DNA from: Spirosomataceae bacterium
GTDB lineage: Bacteria; Bacteroidota; Bacteroidia; Cytophagales; Spirosomataceae
Assembly (NCBI GenBank): GCA_025455795.1
Contig: JALOLW010000033.1
Location: forward strand, 1-32,131
Direction: 5' to 3'
Length of the DNA: 32,131 nucleotides
How positions within the stretch are numbered: position 1 is the stretch's first letter; each line of letters begins with the position of its first letter. The notes beneath the pieces were generated by a model. That model saw only the letters and a list, made by a program, of their open reading frames with translations, was not told where the DNA came from and made no database searches. A program made the position numbers and the translations under genes. Of the stretch, positions 6,023 through 14,838 are shown one piece after another.

Positions 6023-7729
6023 CTAATACCGCCAACTTTTCAAATCAGCCCCTGCGGGAGCGGCGGCTTCGATGCGTTGGAGGATTTTGGGGATATACAT
6101 GGTGTTGTAGCGCAGGCGTGACACGTGGTTGGGTACGTTGGGGTCGCCGTTCCAGCAGTGTTCGAAGCGGTCGCCGTATTTTACTTCCCCGTCATAGTGC
6201 GGGTTTTTGGTTGTTTTCAAGAAATCTTCCATCACATAGACGGCATTGTTGAGGTAATAGTTGTCCATGTCGCCGCAGTAAATGTGGATTTTACCTTGCA
6301 GTTTTTTGCCCAACGTGGCCCACTGACGCTTCATAATGTGCATCAAATCGTAGTTTTCTGACCAATATTTGGCTACATCGTGGTCAATTTTGCCCGTGCG
6401 TTTGTCCCAGATAGGTTTGGGGTAGCCGTCAGCCCCCGCGGGCGAGTAGGTAGCTTGCCAGATGTCCCATTGGTCACCAGAGCGGGAGTTGTCGCCGAGG
6501 GCAAGTTCGCGCAAGTTGGCTTCTTCGAGGGTGCATTTGACGTGACCGAGGTAGTCGCGCTTGCCAGGGCGAGGCGTTTTTTTGAAATCGCTTGGCAAGT
6601 AGTAGGCGTTTTCGTCTTTGTAAATATTGACCACCGTGTAAGCCTCAAACGTGATGGGGTCGGGGCAGGCGGCAAAACAGCCATTGAACTCGTCAGGATA
6701 AAATACTTGAGCGGCCAATGCTTCCCAACCACCCGTGCTACCACCGTAAGTAAACCGCGCCCAACCTTTTCCGAGACCACGGAAACGCTTTTCGATTTCG
6801 GGAATCAATTCGTACATGATGGCGTCACCGTAGGGACCCATATTGGCCGAATTGACCGCGTAAGAATCGTCGTAGTAGGGCGTAGCGTGCTGAATTTCAA
6901 CGATAAGCATTCGTGGGAAGTCTTTGCTGGTCCATTTTTTGTAAAAATCGTAGGCTTCTTGTTGTTGGAACTTTTTGTACCCATACACCCCAAACCGCGC
7001 GATATAATCGGTGGTATCCATATCGGCGGGAGGAGGAGTTTCTCTGAAGCCGTCGAAGTCGGCAGGGAAATGCCCGTGAAATACGCAAAGTGGATAGCGC
7101 GCTTCTGGATGCTCGTCAAAGCCATGCGGTAGTAAGATGTGGGCGCCCAAGTACATCGGGCGTCCCCAAAACTCCGTCAGCAGTTTGCTTTGGATTTTGA
7201 TGTGCTTGATGTATTTGGTGTCTTTGGGTGGTTCGATGGGCGGATTTTCTTGGTCAAGCACGAGACTGACCACGTTTTTGGCTTTGGGGTCAAACTTGAC
7301 TTTCACGGGTTTGGAGTACAAATTGCCGGGCGCAGTACGGTAGTTTTGACCTTCGCCTCGGTCCATGGGTAGTTTGACGGTGTAGCCCGTTTTGAGTTTG
7401 AAAGTTTCGTATTTGTGCAACAGCACTTGTACCCAATACTCTCCCGCAGGAAAGTCTTTGAGCGACTGAATCGGGTAGCCAAAAGCCGTTGGCGCAACGA
7501 CGGTAGGTTGATTGGCCTTCCAACCGTCCACATTTTGCCCAAACACCTGCTGACTGTGGGCATCGTCGTGGACTTGGTTACGGGGTTCGGATTTGTTGTC
7601 TTTGGCCAAGAACAACATCAAACGTCCGTCATACACCGCGCCTTTGGACGCGGGAAATGTCACCGAAAACTGGGTTTGGGCAAAAACACTACTGCCCAAC
7701 AGCAAAAAGAAGTAGAGAAGGGATTTCAT
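6023..7729 (-). CDS. Secreted alpha/beta-hydrolase, putative esterase
   Basis: A 568-residue exported protein: signal peptide MKSLLYFFLLLGSSVFAQ (1-18), a beta-rich N-terminal domain of about 170 residues, then an esterase-D-like hydrolase domain. The nucleophile elbow is GGSTGG with Ser331. A likely acid is in GDMDNYYLN and the His in RFEHCWNG near the C-terminus. A block of aromatic residues (around 260-300) suggests a broad substrate cleft. Family knowledge supports carboxylester cleavage; the substrate is unknown. It stands alone on the minus strand with no polysaccharide-utilisation neighbours. Nothing looks truncated. It could also be a peptidase-like member of the same fold. Confidence 0.85.
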   Translation of the reverse strand: MKSLLYFFLLLGSSVFAQTQFSVTFPASKGAVYDGRLMLFLAKDNKSEPRNQVHDDAHSQQVFGQNVDGWKANQPTVVAPTAFGYPIQSLKDFPAGEYWVQVLLHKYETFKLKTGYTVKLPMDRGEGQNYRTAPGNLYSKPVKVKFDPKAKNVVSLVLDQENPPIEPPKDTKYIKHIKIQSKLLTEFWGRPMYLGAHILLPHGFDEHPEARYPLCVFHGHFPADFDGFRETPPPADMDTTDYIARFGVYGYKKFQQQEAYDFYKKWTSKDFPRMLIVEIQHATPYYDDSYAVNSANMGPYGDAIMYELIPEIEKRFRGLGKGWARFTYGGSTGGWEALAAQVFYPDEFNGCFAACPDPITFEAYTVVNIYKDENAYYLPSDFKKTPRPGKRDYLGHVKCTLEEANLRELALGDNSRSGDQWDIWQATYSPAGADGYPKPIWDKRTGKIDHDVAKYWSENYDLMHIMKRQWATLGKKLQGKIHIYCGDMDNYYLNNAVYVMEDFLKTTKNPHYDGEVKYGDRFEHCWNGDPNVPNHVSRLRYNTMYIPKILQRIEAAAPAGADLKSWRY

Positions 7730-7797
7730 TATTTTTGAGTTTAAAAAGTTGAAAATTAGTGTTTTGTAGGGTGAAGAATTTTGTTCAGAACATTGTT

Positions 7798-7968
7798 TTA
7801 TTTCTGCACAACTTCTCCTCTCAATGTTTTGAAGAAATAGAGCAATTGAGCCACTGTACTTTTTCCAGAAGTCTGCTCTCCCACAAAAATCGTCATTTCC
7901 CTGATTTGAATAGGTACAGCATTGATATTTCTGATGGCCTTAAAGTTTTGGATGACGATTTGTTCCAT
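7798..7968 (-). pseudogene. Remnant of an AAA-family (OLD/SMC-like) ATPase, N-terminal 56 codons
   Basis: Minus-strand frame from ATG (7968-7966) to TAA (7798-7800). It begins MEQIVIQNFKAIRNINAVP and contains a complete Walker A-type P-loop GEQTSGKST (residues 30-38) followed by VAQLLYFFKTLRG. This is the typical start of AAA_15/AAA_23-type ATPases found in many defence and toxin-antitoxin-like systems, which are normally 350-600 residues. Everything after about residue 50 is missing, and the frame closes before the esterase gene begins at 7729. It is best read as a decayed gene. The region 7730-8094 otherwise holds only this remnant and the terminator at 8043-8074. Confidence 0.72.
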
Positions 7969-8042
7969 TTTAGTCTGCTTTAATTTCTTTTACAAATCTA
8001 ACCTAAATGTATGACTTTCTACTGTTTGGATGGTTTGAAATG

Positions 8043-8074
8043 AAAAAAGCCACCTCACAAAAAGGCGGCTTTTT
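8043..8074 (-). terminator. Intrinsic terminator of the acyl-CoA dehydrogenase gene
   Basis: Arms AAAAAGCCACCT (8044-8055) and AGGCGGCTTTTT (8063-8074) pair with one mismatch around a short A/C loop. Read on the minus strand the hairpin ends in a run of U, about 20 bases after the stop codon at 8095. Confidence 0.8.
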
Positions 8075-8094
8075 GGTGTCGTTTTTCTGGTTTT

Positions 8095-9258
8095 TTATCT
8101 CAACAACTCCCTCGCTATCACCAATTTCTGAATCTCCGACGTACCTTCATAGATTTGGGTGATTTTGGCGTCGCGCATGAGACGCTCTACGTGAAACTCC
8201 TTCACAAAACCATAGCCACCGTGAATCTGTACGGCCTCGGTGGTAGCCCACATGGCCACATCAGAGGCGAAGAGCTTGGCCATAGCGGCGGCTTCTACGT
8301 AGTCTTTGTGTTCGTCTTTGAGGCGGGCGGCTTTATAGACCATCAAGCGGGCGGCTTCGATTTTGGTAGCCATTTCGGCGAGTTTGAACTGAATGGCTTG
8401 GTGTTCAAAAATCGGTTTGCCAAACGCCTTGCGCTCTTGGGAATATTTGAGAGCCAACTCAAAAGCCCCCGCTGCGATGCCCAACGCCTGCGCCGCAATA
8501 CCGATACGACCGCCGTTGAGGGTACTCATCGCAAACTTAAACCCAAATCCGTCGGCACCGATGCGGTTTTCTTTGGGGACTTTCACGTCGCCAAACATCA
8601 GCGAGTGCGTATCGGAGGCGCGGATGCCCATTTTGTCTTCTTTTTTGCCTACCACAAATCCTTCCCAACCTTTCTCCACGATGAGGCAGTTGATGCCACG
8701 GTGTTTGAGTTCGGGGTGCGTCTGTGCCATCACGAGGCACACCGACGAGATATTGCCGTTGGTAATCCAGTTTTTGGTGCCGTTGAGCAGATAATAGTCG
8801 CCCATGTCTTGGGCGGTGGTATGCTGAGAGGTAGCATCGGAGCCTGCTTCGGGTTCTGACAAGCAAAACGCCCCGACAATTTCGCCAGAAGCCAAAGGTG
8901 CCAAGTATTTGCGTTTCTGTTCTTCGGTACCGAAGGCTTCGAGGCCGTAGCACACCAGCGAGTTATTGACCGATACAATCACCGAGGCCGAAGCGTCTAT
9001 TTTGGAGAGTTCTTCCATGGCCAATACGTACGAAATCGTGTCCATGCCGCCGCCGCCGTACTCGGGTGCTACCATCATGCCCAAAAAACCCAGCTCGCCC
9101 ATGCGACGGAGTAGTTTGGGGTCAAATTTTTGTTCGTTGTCGCGCTCAATAACGTTGGGCAGTAGTTCATTTTGAGCAAAATCACGCGCCGCTTCTTTGA
9201 CGGCCAAATGCTCCTCGGTCAAGTTGAAGTTGATTCCTTGCAAGAGTTCAGTTGTCAT
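8095..9258 (-). CDS. Acyl-CoA dehydrogenase (short-chain type)
   Basis: FAD flavoenzyme of 387 residues that makes the trans-2-enoyl-CoA in fatty acid beta-oxidation and passes electrons to ETF. Domains are N-terminal helical, middle beta (CLSEPEAGSDA, FAD contact; KNWITNG), and C-terminal helical. The catalytic Glu lies in IYEGTSEIQ near the C-terminus (E371), the position used by short/medium-chain enzymes. The RKAFGKPIFEHQ and QIHGGYG motifs are intact. It stands alone with its own promoter and terminator, diverging from ppc. A cytosolic housekeeping gene; chain-length preference is not settled by sequence reading alone. Confidence 0.95.
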   Translation of the reverse strand: MTTELLQGINFNLTEEHLAVKEAARDFAQNELLPNVIERDNEQKFDPKLLRRMGELGFLGMMVAPEYGGGGMDTISYVLAMEELSKIDASASVIVSVNNSLVCYGLEAFGTEEQKRKYLAPLASGEIVGAFCLSEPEAGSDATSQHTTAQDMGDYYLLNGTKNWITNGNISSVCLVMAQTHPELKHRGINCLIVEKGWEGFVVGKKEDKMGIRASDTHSLMFGDVKVPKENRIGADGFGFKFAMSTLNGGRIGIAAQALGIAAGAFELALKYSQERKAFGKPIFEHQAIQFKLAEMATKIEAARLMVYKAARLKDEHKDYVEAAAMAKLFASDVAMWATTEAVQIHGGYGFVKEFHVERLMRDAKITQIYEGTSEIQKLVIARELLR

Positions 9259-9283
9259 GGGGATGAAGTGTTTGAAATTTGCC

Positions 9284-9314
9284 CAAAATTAACGTTTTTG
9301 ACAACTGTATGCAA
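9284..9314 (-). promoter_or_regulatory. Predicted acyl-CoA dehydrogenase promoter
   Basis: On the minus strand: TTG (9314-9312), 20 bp, then TAATTTTG (9291-9284), a full TAnnTTTG match. Start of transcription would be near 9277, about 19 bases before the ATG at 9258. Confidence 0.6.
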
Positions 9315-9333
9315 GCAGACCATTGTGGGTTTC

Positions 9334-9364
9334 TTGCTATTATCTAATTCTTCCCCTACTTTCG
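9334..9364 (+). promoter_or_regulatory. Predicted ppc promoter
   Basis: TTG (9334-9336), a 20-bp spacer and TACTTTCG (9357-9364), one base off TAnnTTTG. It is back-to-back with the acyl-CoA dehydrogenase promoter. Confidence 0.5.
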
Positions 9365-9399
9365 CTTTGTAATACGCCCACCTTAATAACAAAATAACC

Positions 9400-11973
9400 A
9401 TGCCAAATGCCTACCGTGAGGTTGTTGTGACCAAGTACAACATCTTCAACAGCCTTTTTTTAAGCCTGCCTTTCCACGACATCTATCGCACGGGTACGCT
9501 CCTGCCAATGCTCGTACAAGCCTCCGAAAAGGGCTTTGAAGCGGGAGAAAACCCCCAGCAAATCATCGAATCGTTTTTTGAAGAATACGCCGAACACGCC
9601 ACCGAAGCCGAGCGGCGTGATTTGCTTTTCAATTTCATCAAATTCATTGAGCGTCAGGTGGTTTTGTTTGATTCGGTAGAAGATGCTGGTTTTGACCAAA
9701 CCCACGACCTCGCTGGGCAGGGGTCGGTCAATCAGCTTCTCAATCGGATTGACAGCGACGAAGCCCGCCAAAAATTACTCCAAAAACTCGAAGACTTCTG
9801 TGTAAGAATTGTGCTTACGGCGCACCCTACGCAGTTTTACCACGGGCGTGTGCTGGGCATCATCACCGATTTGGAAGAGAGCATCAAGAAAAACGATTTT
9901 ACGGAAGTCAATAACCTGTTGTTGCAGTTGGGCAAGACGGCTTTTATCAACAAAGCCAAGCCTTCGCCTTTCGACGAGGCCGTTTCGCTGTGTTGGTTTT
10001 TGGAAAATGTGTTTTACGAAGCCATCCCTGCCATTGTTCAAAAACTGCTGACCGGCCTTCAAATCCCGCTGCAATCGTGGCCGCACCTCAACTTGTTTCG
10101 ATTGGGATTTTGGCCAGGCGGCGACCGCGACGGCAACCCTTTCGTCACGCCCGACGTGACCCTCAAAGTGGCCGATCGCCTGCGGCAGATTTTGCTCAAA
10201 TGCTACTGGCGCGATGTGAAGTACCTCAAACGCCGACTCACATTCAGCGGGGTAGAGGAGTATATATCAAATGCCGAGCGCAAAATCAACAACGCCATCT
10301 ACTACCCTGACCAAGAACACTACCAAAATGTAGATGACCTATTGGGCGATTTGACCAATGCCCGCGAAATTCTCCTGCGCGACCACGATGGCTTTTTTGT
10401 CGAACTCTTAGACGAAGTCGTTCTGAAAATCAAACTGTTTGGATTTTTCTTTGCCAGCTTGGATATTCGTCAAGTGAGTCCCAAACACGCACTGGCGTGG
10501 GAAGAGATTTTGACCAAAATCGAAAAACAAATCCCTGTTTTTACCTACGCCGACTACCAAACTTGGGACGAAAAGCGCAAGATTGAGTTTTTGCTGTCGC
10601 TGCGCGTGGACATGCACGAAACAGATTTTCAAGACCCCATCACCCGCGACATTTACGGGTCGCTGTTGGCTATTCGCGAAATCCAACTCCGCAACGGCGA
10701 AGCGGGCTGTCATCGCTATGTCATCAGCAACTGCGCCAGTGCGCTCAACGTGATAGAGGTGCTGGCTTTGGCCAAAAATATCTGGAAAACAGACGCGCTC
10801 AACATAGACATTGTGCCGCTGTTTGAGACCGTGGACGACCTCGCCAACGCCGCCGACGTGATGAAACTCCTCTACGAAAACCCGCACTACCGCCAGCACT
10901 TGGCCAAACGCAAAGACCAGCAAACCATCATGGTGGGCTTTTCTGACGGCACCAAAGACGGCGGCTACCTGCGCGCCAACTGGTCTATCTTTACGGCCAA
11001 AGAACAACTCACCCGCCTCTCACGCGAGTACGACGTAAAAGTGACGTTTTTTGACGGGCGCGGCGGCCCTCCGGGGCGCGGTGGCGGCAACAACCACGCC
11101 TTTTATGCCTCGCTTGGCCGCGAAATCGAAGACCAAGAGATTCAACTTACCGTGCAGGGACAGACCATCAGTTCCAACTACGGCACTGTCCCGACGGCCA
11201 TGTACAACCTCGAAAGGCTCTTTACCGCAGGTTTGGAAAACCATTTGTTTACGTCCAAAAACGACAAAGACCAGCTCTCGCAAGCCGATAAAAACCTGAT
11301 GGAAGAACTGGCAAAAGAAGCCTACAAAGCCTATTTACAACTCAAAAATCATCCGACTTTTGTGCCGTATTTAGAAAAAATGACCCCGCTGCGGTTTTAT
11401 GGACAGACCAATATCGGCAGCCGCCCCGACAAACGCGGTTCGGGCAGTGCGCTACGGTTTGAAGACCTGCGCGCCATTCCGTTTGTGGGATCGTGGGCGC
11501 AAATGAAGCAAAATGTGCCAGGGTTTTACGGTTTTGGTTCGGCACTCGAAGCCCTCAAAAAAGCCAATAAAATGGACGCGCTCCGCAAACTCTACAAAAA
11601 GTCGTTGTTTGTGCGCACGCTCGTCGAAAACTCCATGCAGTCGTTGATGAAGGCATACTATCCCGCCACCAAGTACCTACAAAAACACCCAGAGTTTGGG
11701 GCTATCTGGAACATGATGCACGAGGAGTACGAGCGGAGCAAAAAGATGATGTTGGAGTTTTCGGGCGAGGCCGAACTGCTCAACCAAAACCCCGTCACGA
11801 AGGAGTCTATCAAGGTACGTGAGCGCATCGTTTTGCCCCTGATGACAGTCCAGCAGTATGCCCTCCAAAAACTCCACACACCCGACCTGCCACAAGCCGA
11901 AATAGATTTTTACAGCAAGCTCGTCATGCGGGCGATGTTTGGCATCATCAACGCCGCTCGTAACTCGGCCTAA
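9400..11973 (+). CDS. ppc: Phosphoenolpyruvate carboxylase
   Basis: Carboxylates PEP with bicarbonate to oxaloacetate, replenishing the TCA cycle. At 857 residues it is near the usual length. Catalytic His142 sits in VLTAHPTQF; the second signature includes GGDRDGNPF (around residue 240), GFSDGTKDGGYLRANWSIF (around 510) and the glycine-rich catalytic loop DGRGGPPGRGGG. This differs from the E. coli FHGRGGxxGRGG in having Asp for His before GRGG, a pattern I associate with Bacteroidota enzymes. The C-terminus ends in ARNSA rather than the QNTG of enterobacterial enzymes. It has its own promoter and a strong terminator, so it is monocistronic. Confidence 0.96.
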   Translation: MPNAYREVVVTKYNIFNSLFLSLPFHDIYRTGTLLPMLVQASEKGFEAGENPQQIIESFFEEYAEHATEAERRDLLFNFIKFIERQVVLFDSVEDAGFDQTHDLAGQGSVNQLLNRIDSDEARQKLLQKLEDFCVRIVLTAHPTQFYHGRVLGIITDLEESIKKNDFTEVNNLLLQLGKTAFINKAKPSPFDEAVSLCWFLENVFYEAIPAIVQKLLTGLQIPLQSWPHLNLFRLGFWPGGDRDGNPFVTPDVTLKVADRLRQILLKCYWRDVKYLKRRLTFSGVEEYISNAERKINNAIYYPDQEHYQNVDDLLGDLTNAREILLRDHDGFFVELLDEVVLKIKLFGFFFASLDIRQVSPKHALAWEEILTKIEKQIPVFTYADYQTWDEKRKIEFLLSLRVDMHETDFQDPITRDIYGSLLAIREIQLRNGEAGCHRYVISNCASALNVIEVLALAKNIWKTDALNIDIVPLFETVDDLANAADVMKLLYENPHYRQHLAKRKDQQTIMVGFSDGTKDGGYLRANWSIFTAKEQLTRLSREYDVKVTFFDGRGGPPGRGGGNNHAFYASLGREIEDQEIQLTVQGQTISSNYGTVPTAMYNLERLFTAGLENHLFTSKNDKDQLSQADKNLMEELAKEAYKAYLQLKNHPTFVPYLEKMTPLRFYGQTNIGSRPDKRGSGSALRFEDLRAIPFVGSWAQMKQNVPGFYGFGSALEALKKANKMDALRKLYKKSLFVRTLVENSMQSLMKAYYPATKYLQKHPEFGAIWNMMHEEYERSKKMMLEFSGEAELLNQNPVTKESIKVRERIVLPLMTVQQYALQKLHTPDLPQAEIDFYSKLVMRAMFGIINAARNSA

Positions 11974-12021
11974 CTGCCTTATTGAGCATATTAATTAGGC
12001 TATTTTTGGAGCTATTTTATG

Positions 12022-12055
12022 CCCCCTTTGGTGATAAAACAAAGGGGGTTTTTTT
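12022..12055 (+). terminator. Intrinsic terminator of ppc
   Basis: CCCCCTTT (12022-12029) pairs with AAAGGGGG (12041-12048) and is followed by seven T. It lies about 50 bases after the ppc stop codon. Confidence 0.9.
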
Positions 12056-12184
12056 ATAACCTGCTGATAATCTTTTAGGTTTTTTCTTGGAAGTTGTACA
12101 ATTTTATACTAAGTTTGTATGAGTCTGCGTTTGCAGCTATGGAAAAGTAGCCATCGTTTTAGGTGTTTAACAACGTGCGCTACC

Positions 12185-13240
12185 ATGTTTAACTTAATCA
12201 TAATCAGTTTGAAAGCAAAAAAAATCTTTCTCATTTCGACACTTGCCTTGTCCAGTTTTGGGGCCTTTGCAGGAGGCTTCAATGAGGCTACTTGTATTCG
12301 TTTTTGTGATGAACCACTGCCCATTTATGACCACAAAATCTTGAAAAATTTTGAATCGGCCATGCTTCATACGGGCAGTATGCCACTGCTTCGCATCAAG
12401 CCACAAGCGGAGCGGTTTTTTAAAGTAATAGATCCTATCTTAAAGCAGTATCAACTGCCTCTCGATTTGAAGTACCTCGTGGTGGTAGAAAGCTCACTCA
12501 ACGCCAAGGCGATTTCGCACAAAGGCGCGTATGGCTACTGGCAGTTTATGCCGCATACCGCCCAAGCGATGGGCTTGGAAGTAAGCAACCAAAAAGACGA
12601 GCGCGAAGACCTCATTAAGTCCACCCACGCGGCTTGCAAATATTTCTTGAGTTTGTACCGAGAGTTGGGTTCGTGGTCGTTGGTAGCAGCCGCTTACAAT
12701 GCAGGTCCTACCAAAGTTAAAAATTATCTAAAAGCCCACGGACAAACAAGCTACTATCACCTCCGCATCAGCCGCGAAAACCAAAAATATCTTTATCGGG
12801 TGCTGGCTGCCAAAGAACTGCTCACTCGTGCCAACCTTTACACGGCAGTTATCGCCGAAGAGGTCAGCATGATTCGTTTTATGGCCAAAAGTGGCTTGGC
12901 GTTGGGGCTTATTCCTGCGCCTATCATCAAACGAAAAGCAATGGGTATCAAAGATTTCATGTTCAAAAACCTCCAATCTACGTTTGATGAAGCCTTGATT
13001 ACGGGCTTTGATGAAATCGTGCCTGTGACCTTCAAACGAGGCCAATTGCTGAGTTTTGTGCCAAAAACCAAAGAAATAGACTCGGAAGTGACGCACAATT
13101 CCGAAGAAAGAAAACGACTCGCACTCTGGCGCAATACGCTACGGACTACGCACACCCGCCGCAATGATTTGAAAGCGTTGCTGGCACAGCTCCAATCAAC
13201 AAAAACCGCCAAACAGTTTTTCAAAATGTTGGTGGCTTAA
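12185..13240 (+). CDS. Secreted lytic transglycosylase (MltD-like SLT domain)
   Basis: Cleaves the beta-1,4 bond of peptidoglycan glycan strands in the periplasm with formation of 1,6-anhydro-MurNAc. I prefer the ATG at 12185 (351 residues), because it places a good signal peptide (hydrophobic KKIFLISTLALSSFGAFAG, about 12-30) at the N-terminus; an upstream ATG at 12119 would add 22 residues before it. The SLT domain spans about residues 75-215: catalytic Glu102 in VVVESSLNAKAISHKGA, then GYWQFMPHTA (117-126) and AAAYNAGPTKV (168-178). The C-terminal about 120 residues are basic and lack recognisable LysM repeats, unlike classic MltD. It stands alone with its own terminator. Confidence 0.92.
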   Translation: MFNLIIISLKAKKIFLISTLALSSFGAFAGGFNEATCIRFCDEPLPIYDHKILKNFESAMLHTGSMPLLRIKPQAERFFKVIDPILKQYQLPLDLKYLVVVESSLNAKAISHKGAYGYWQFMPHTAQAMGLEVSNQKDEREDLIKSTHAACKYFLSLYRELGSWSLVAAAYNAGPTKVKNYLKAHGQTSYYHLRISRENQKYLYRVLAAKELLTRANLYTAVIAEEVSMIRFMAKSGLALGLIPAPIIKRKAMGIKDFMFKNLQSTFDEALITGFDEIVPVTFKRGQLLSFVPKTKEIDSEVTHNSEERKRLALWRNTLRTTHTRRNDLKALLAQLQSTKTAKQFFKMLVA

Positions 13241-13262
13241 ACACACATCAAGCGTGTTTTTT

Positions 13263-13303
13263 ACCAATGCCAGCCTTCGTCGAAGGTTGGCATTGGTGTT
13301 TTT
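13263..13303 (+). terminator. Long-stem terminator after the transglycosylase gene
   Basis: ACCAATGCCAGCCTTCG (13263-13279) and CGAAGGTTGGCATTGGT (13281-13297) form a 17-bp stem with one G-T pair and a one-base loop, followed by GTTTTT. It lies 23 bases after the stop codon. Confidence 0.88.
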
Positions 13304-13418
13304 GGGGCAATCATGGCAAAATTTTACCCCGCCCAAATAGTAACTCTCCCCCAACAAATAGCTTTTATAGATAATTTTCAAGACGACTTCTAAACTTCTC
13401 CTAAATCCTTGACAGACA

Positions 13419-14714
13419 ATGCAATCAGACTCTCGCCGTCAGTTTCTCAAAACCGCCGCCCTCGGTACTGCCGCTTTGGGTTTCCCTACGATTATCCCTG
13501 CGCGGGTGTTTGGCGCCAACGACCGCTTGCGCGTGGCCGTTATCGGTATCAATAGTCGCGGCAAAGACCATATCTCGGGTTTTCAAAAACTCGAAAATGT
13601 GGAGGTAGCCGCCCTCTGCGACGTGGACAACGTAGTGCTGCAAGCAGGGGCGAGTGATTTTGAGAAAAAATACAACAAGAAAGTTAAGACTCAACAGGAT
13701 TTGCGACGCATCTATGAAGACAAAGACATAGATGCCGTAAGCATTGCCACACCCAATCACTGGCACGCTTTGGCGGCGATTTGGGCGTGTCAAGCGGGCA
13801 AAGATGTGTATGTCGAAAAACCTGCTTGTCACAATGTCTTTGAAGGCCGCAAGCTCGTTGAAGCCGCCACCAAGTACAACCGCATCGTGCAGCACGGCGT
13901 GCAGTTGCGGAGTTCGGTAGCCATTCAAGAAGCCATCAAGCACCTCCGCGAGGGACTGATTGGCAATGTCTATATGGCGAGGGCGTTGATTTATAAATGG
14001 CGACCCGACATTGGCAACCACGCCCCCTCGCCCGTACCAGCAGGACTGGATTGGGATATTTGGCAAGGCCCCGCGCAAGCGCGTGAGTTTTCCAAAAATT
14101 ACGTTCATTACAACTGGCACTGGTTTTGGGATTACGGCAACGGCGATATTGGCAACCAGGGCGTTCACGAAACCGACCTTGCGATGTGGGGACTTGACGT
14201 AGGTTTGCCCGAAGAAATCACCTCGGCGGGGGGTAAGTTTTTGTGGAATGACTGCAAAGAAACGCCCGAAACACTCACCTCCACCTATATTTATCCCAAG
14301 CAAAAGAAAGTCATCGAAGTGGAAGTGCGCCCGTGGATGACCAACAAAGAAGACGGGGTAGAAGTGGGTAACTTGTTTTACGGCGACAAAGGGTACATGG
14401 TCATCAACGGCTACAACGACTACAAGACTTTCTTGGGCCGCGAGCGTACGCCTGGCCCCGCCCGCCGCGAGGGTGGCGACCATTACAAAAACTTTGTGGA
14501 AGCCGTGCGAGCGCGTGACCGTAAAATCTTGAACGGGCCGATTGAAACGGGACATTTGTCGTCATCGTTGGCGCATCTCGGCAACATCTCCTACCGCTTA
14601 GGACGCAAGCTAAAATTTGACCCGACGACGGAGAAATTTGTGGACGATAAAGCCGCCAACGTCCTGCTTACCCGCAAATACCGCGCTCCGTTTATAGTGC
14701 CAGAGCGGGTGTAA
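13419..14714 (+). CDS. Tat-exported Gfo/Idh/MocA-family oxidoreductase
   Basis: A 431-residue NAD(P)-dependent oxidoreductase or glycosidase-type family member. A twin-arginine signal is clear: SRRQFLKTAALGTAALG (5-21), ending near the alanine-rich ARVFGAND. Then a Rossmann domain (VAVIGINSRGKDH, 39-51, GxxxxG type) and the family EKP motif in VEKPACHN (132-139). The C-terminal substrate domain follows, with WHWFWDYGNGDIGNQGVHETD characteristic of secreted Bacteroidota members. Folded export with bound cofactor fits the Tat route; tatC is in this window. Substrates of these exported proteins are usually sugars or polyols; the exact one is unknown. No sugar-locus partners are adjacent. Confidence 0.92.
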   Translation: MQSDSRRQFLKTAALGTAALGFPTIIPARVFGANDRLRVAVIGINSRGKDHISGFQKLENVEVAALCDVDNVVLQAGASDFEKKYNKKVKTQQDLRRIYEDKDIDAVSIATPNHWHALAAIWACQAGKDVYVEKPACHNVFEGRKLVEAATKYNRIVQHGVQLRSSVAIQEAIKHLREGLIGNVYMARALIYKWRPDIGNHAPSPVPAGLDWDIWQGPAQAREFSKNYVHYNWHWFWDYGNGDIGNQGVHETDLAMWGLDVGLPEEITSAGGKFLWNDCKETPETLTSTYIYPKQKKVIEVEVRPWMTNKEDGVEVGNLFYGDKGYMVINGYNDYKTFLGRERTPGPARREGGDHYKNFVEAVRARDRKILNGPIETGHLSSSLAHLGNISYRLGRKLKFDPTTEKFVDDKAANVLLTRKYRAPFIVPERV

Positions 14715-14838
14715 AGGGCAATGGTTGGTAAAACACACGCATCTTCGGGGAGTTTTTGACGCAATTCGACCTGGCCTAACTTTCAAATGTACTGTAGTGC
14801 TGGTATTGACACTGATTTCGTTTTGGGAAAGATTTTAC

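Noticed and set aside
7759..7983. Plus-strand frame of 74 codons
   Set aside because: Antisense to the P-loop ATPase remnant, whose recognisable motif lies on the minus strand.
8155..8859. Long plus-strand frame opposite the acyl-CoA dehydrogenase gene
   Set aside because: Antisense shadow; the minus strand holds an intact, recognised enzyme.
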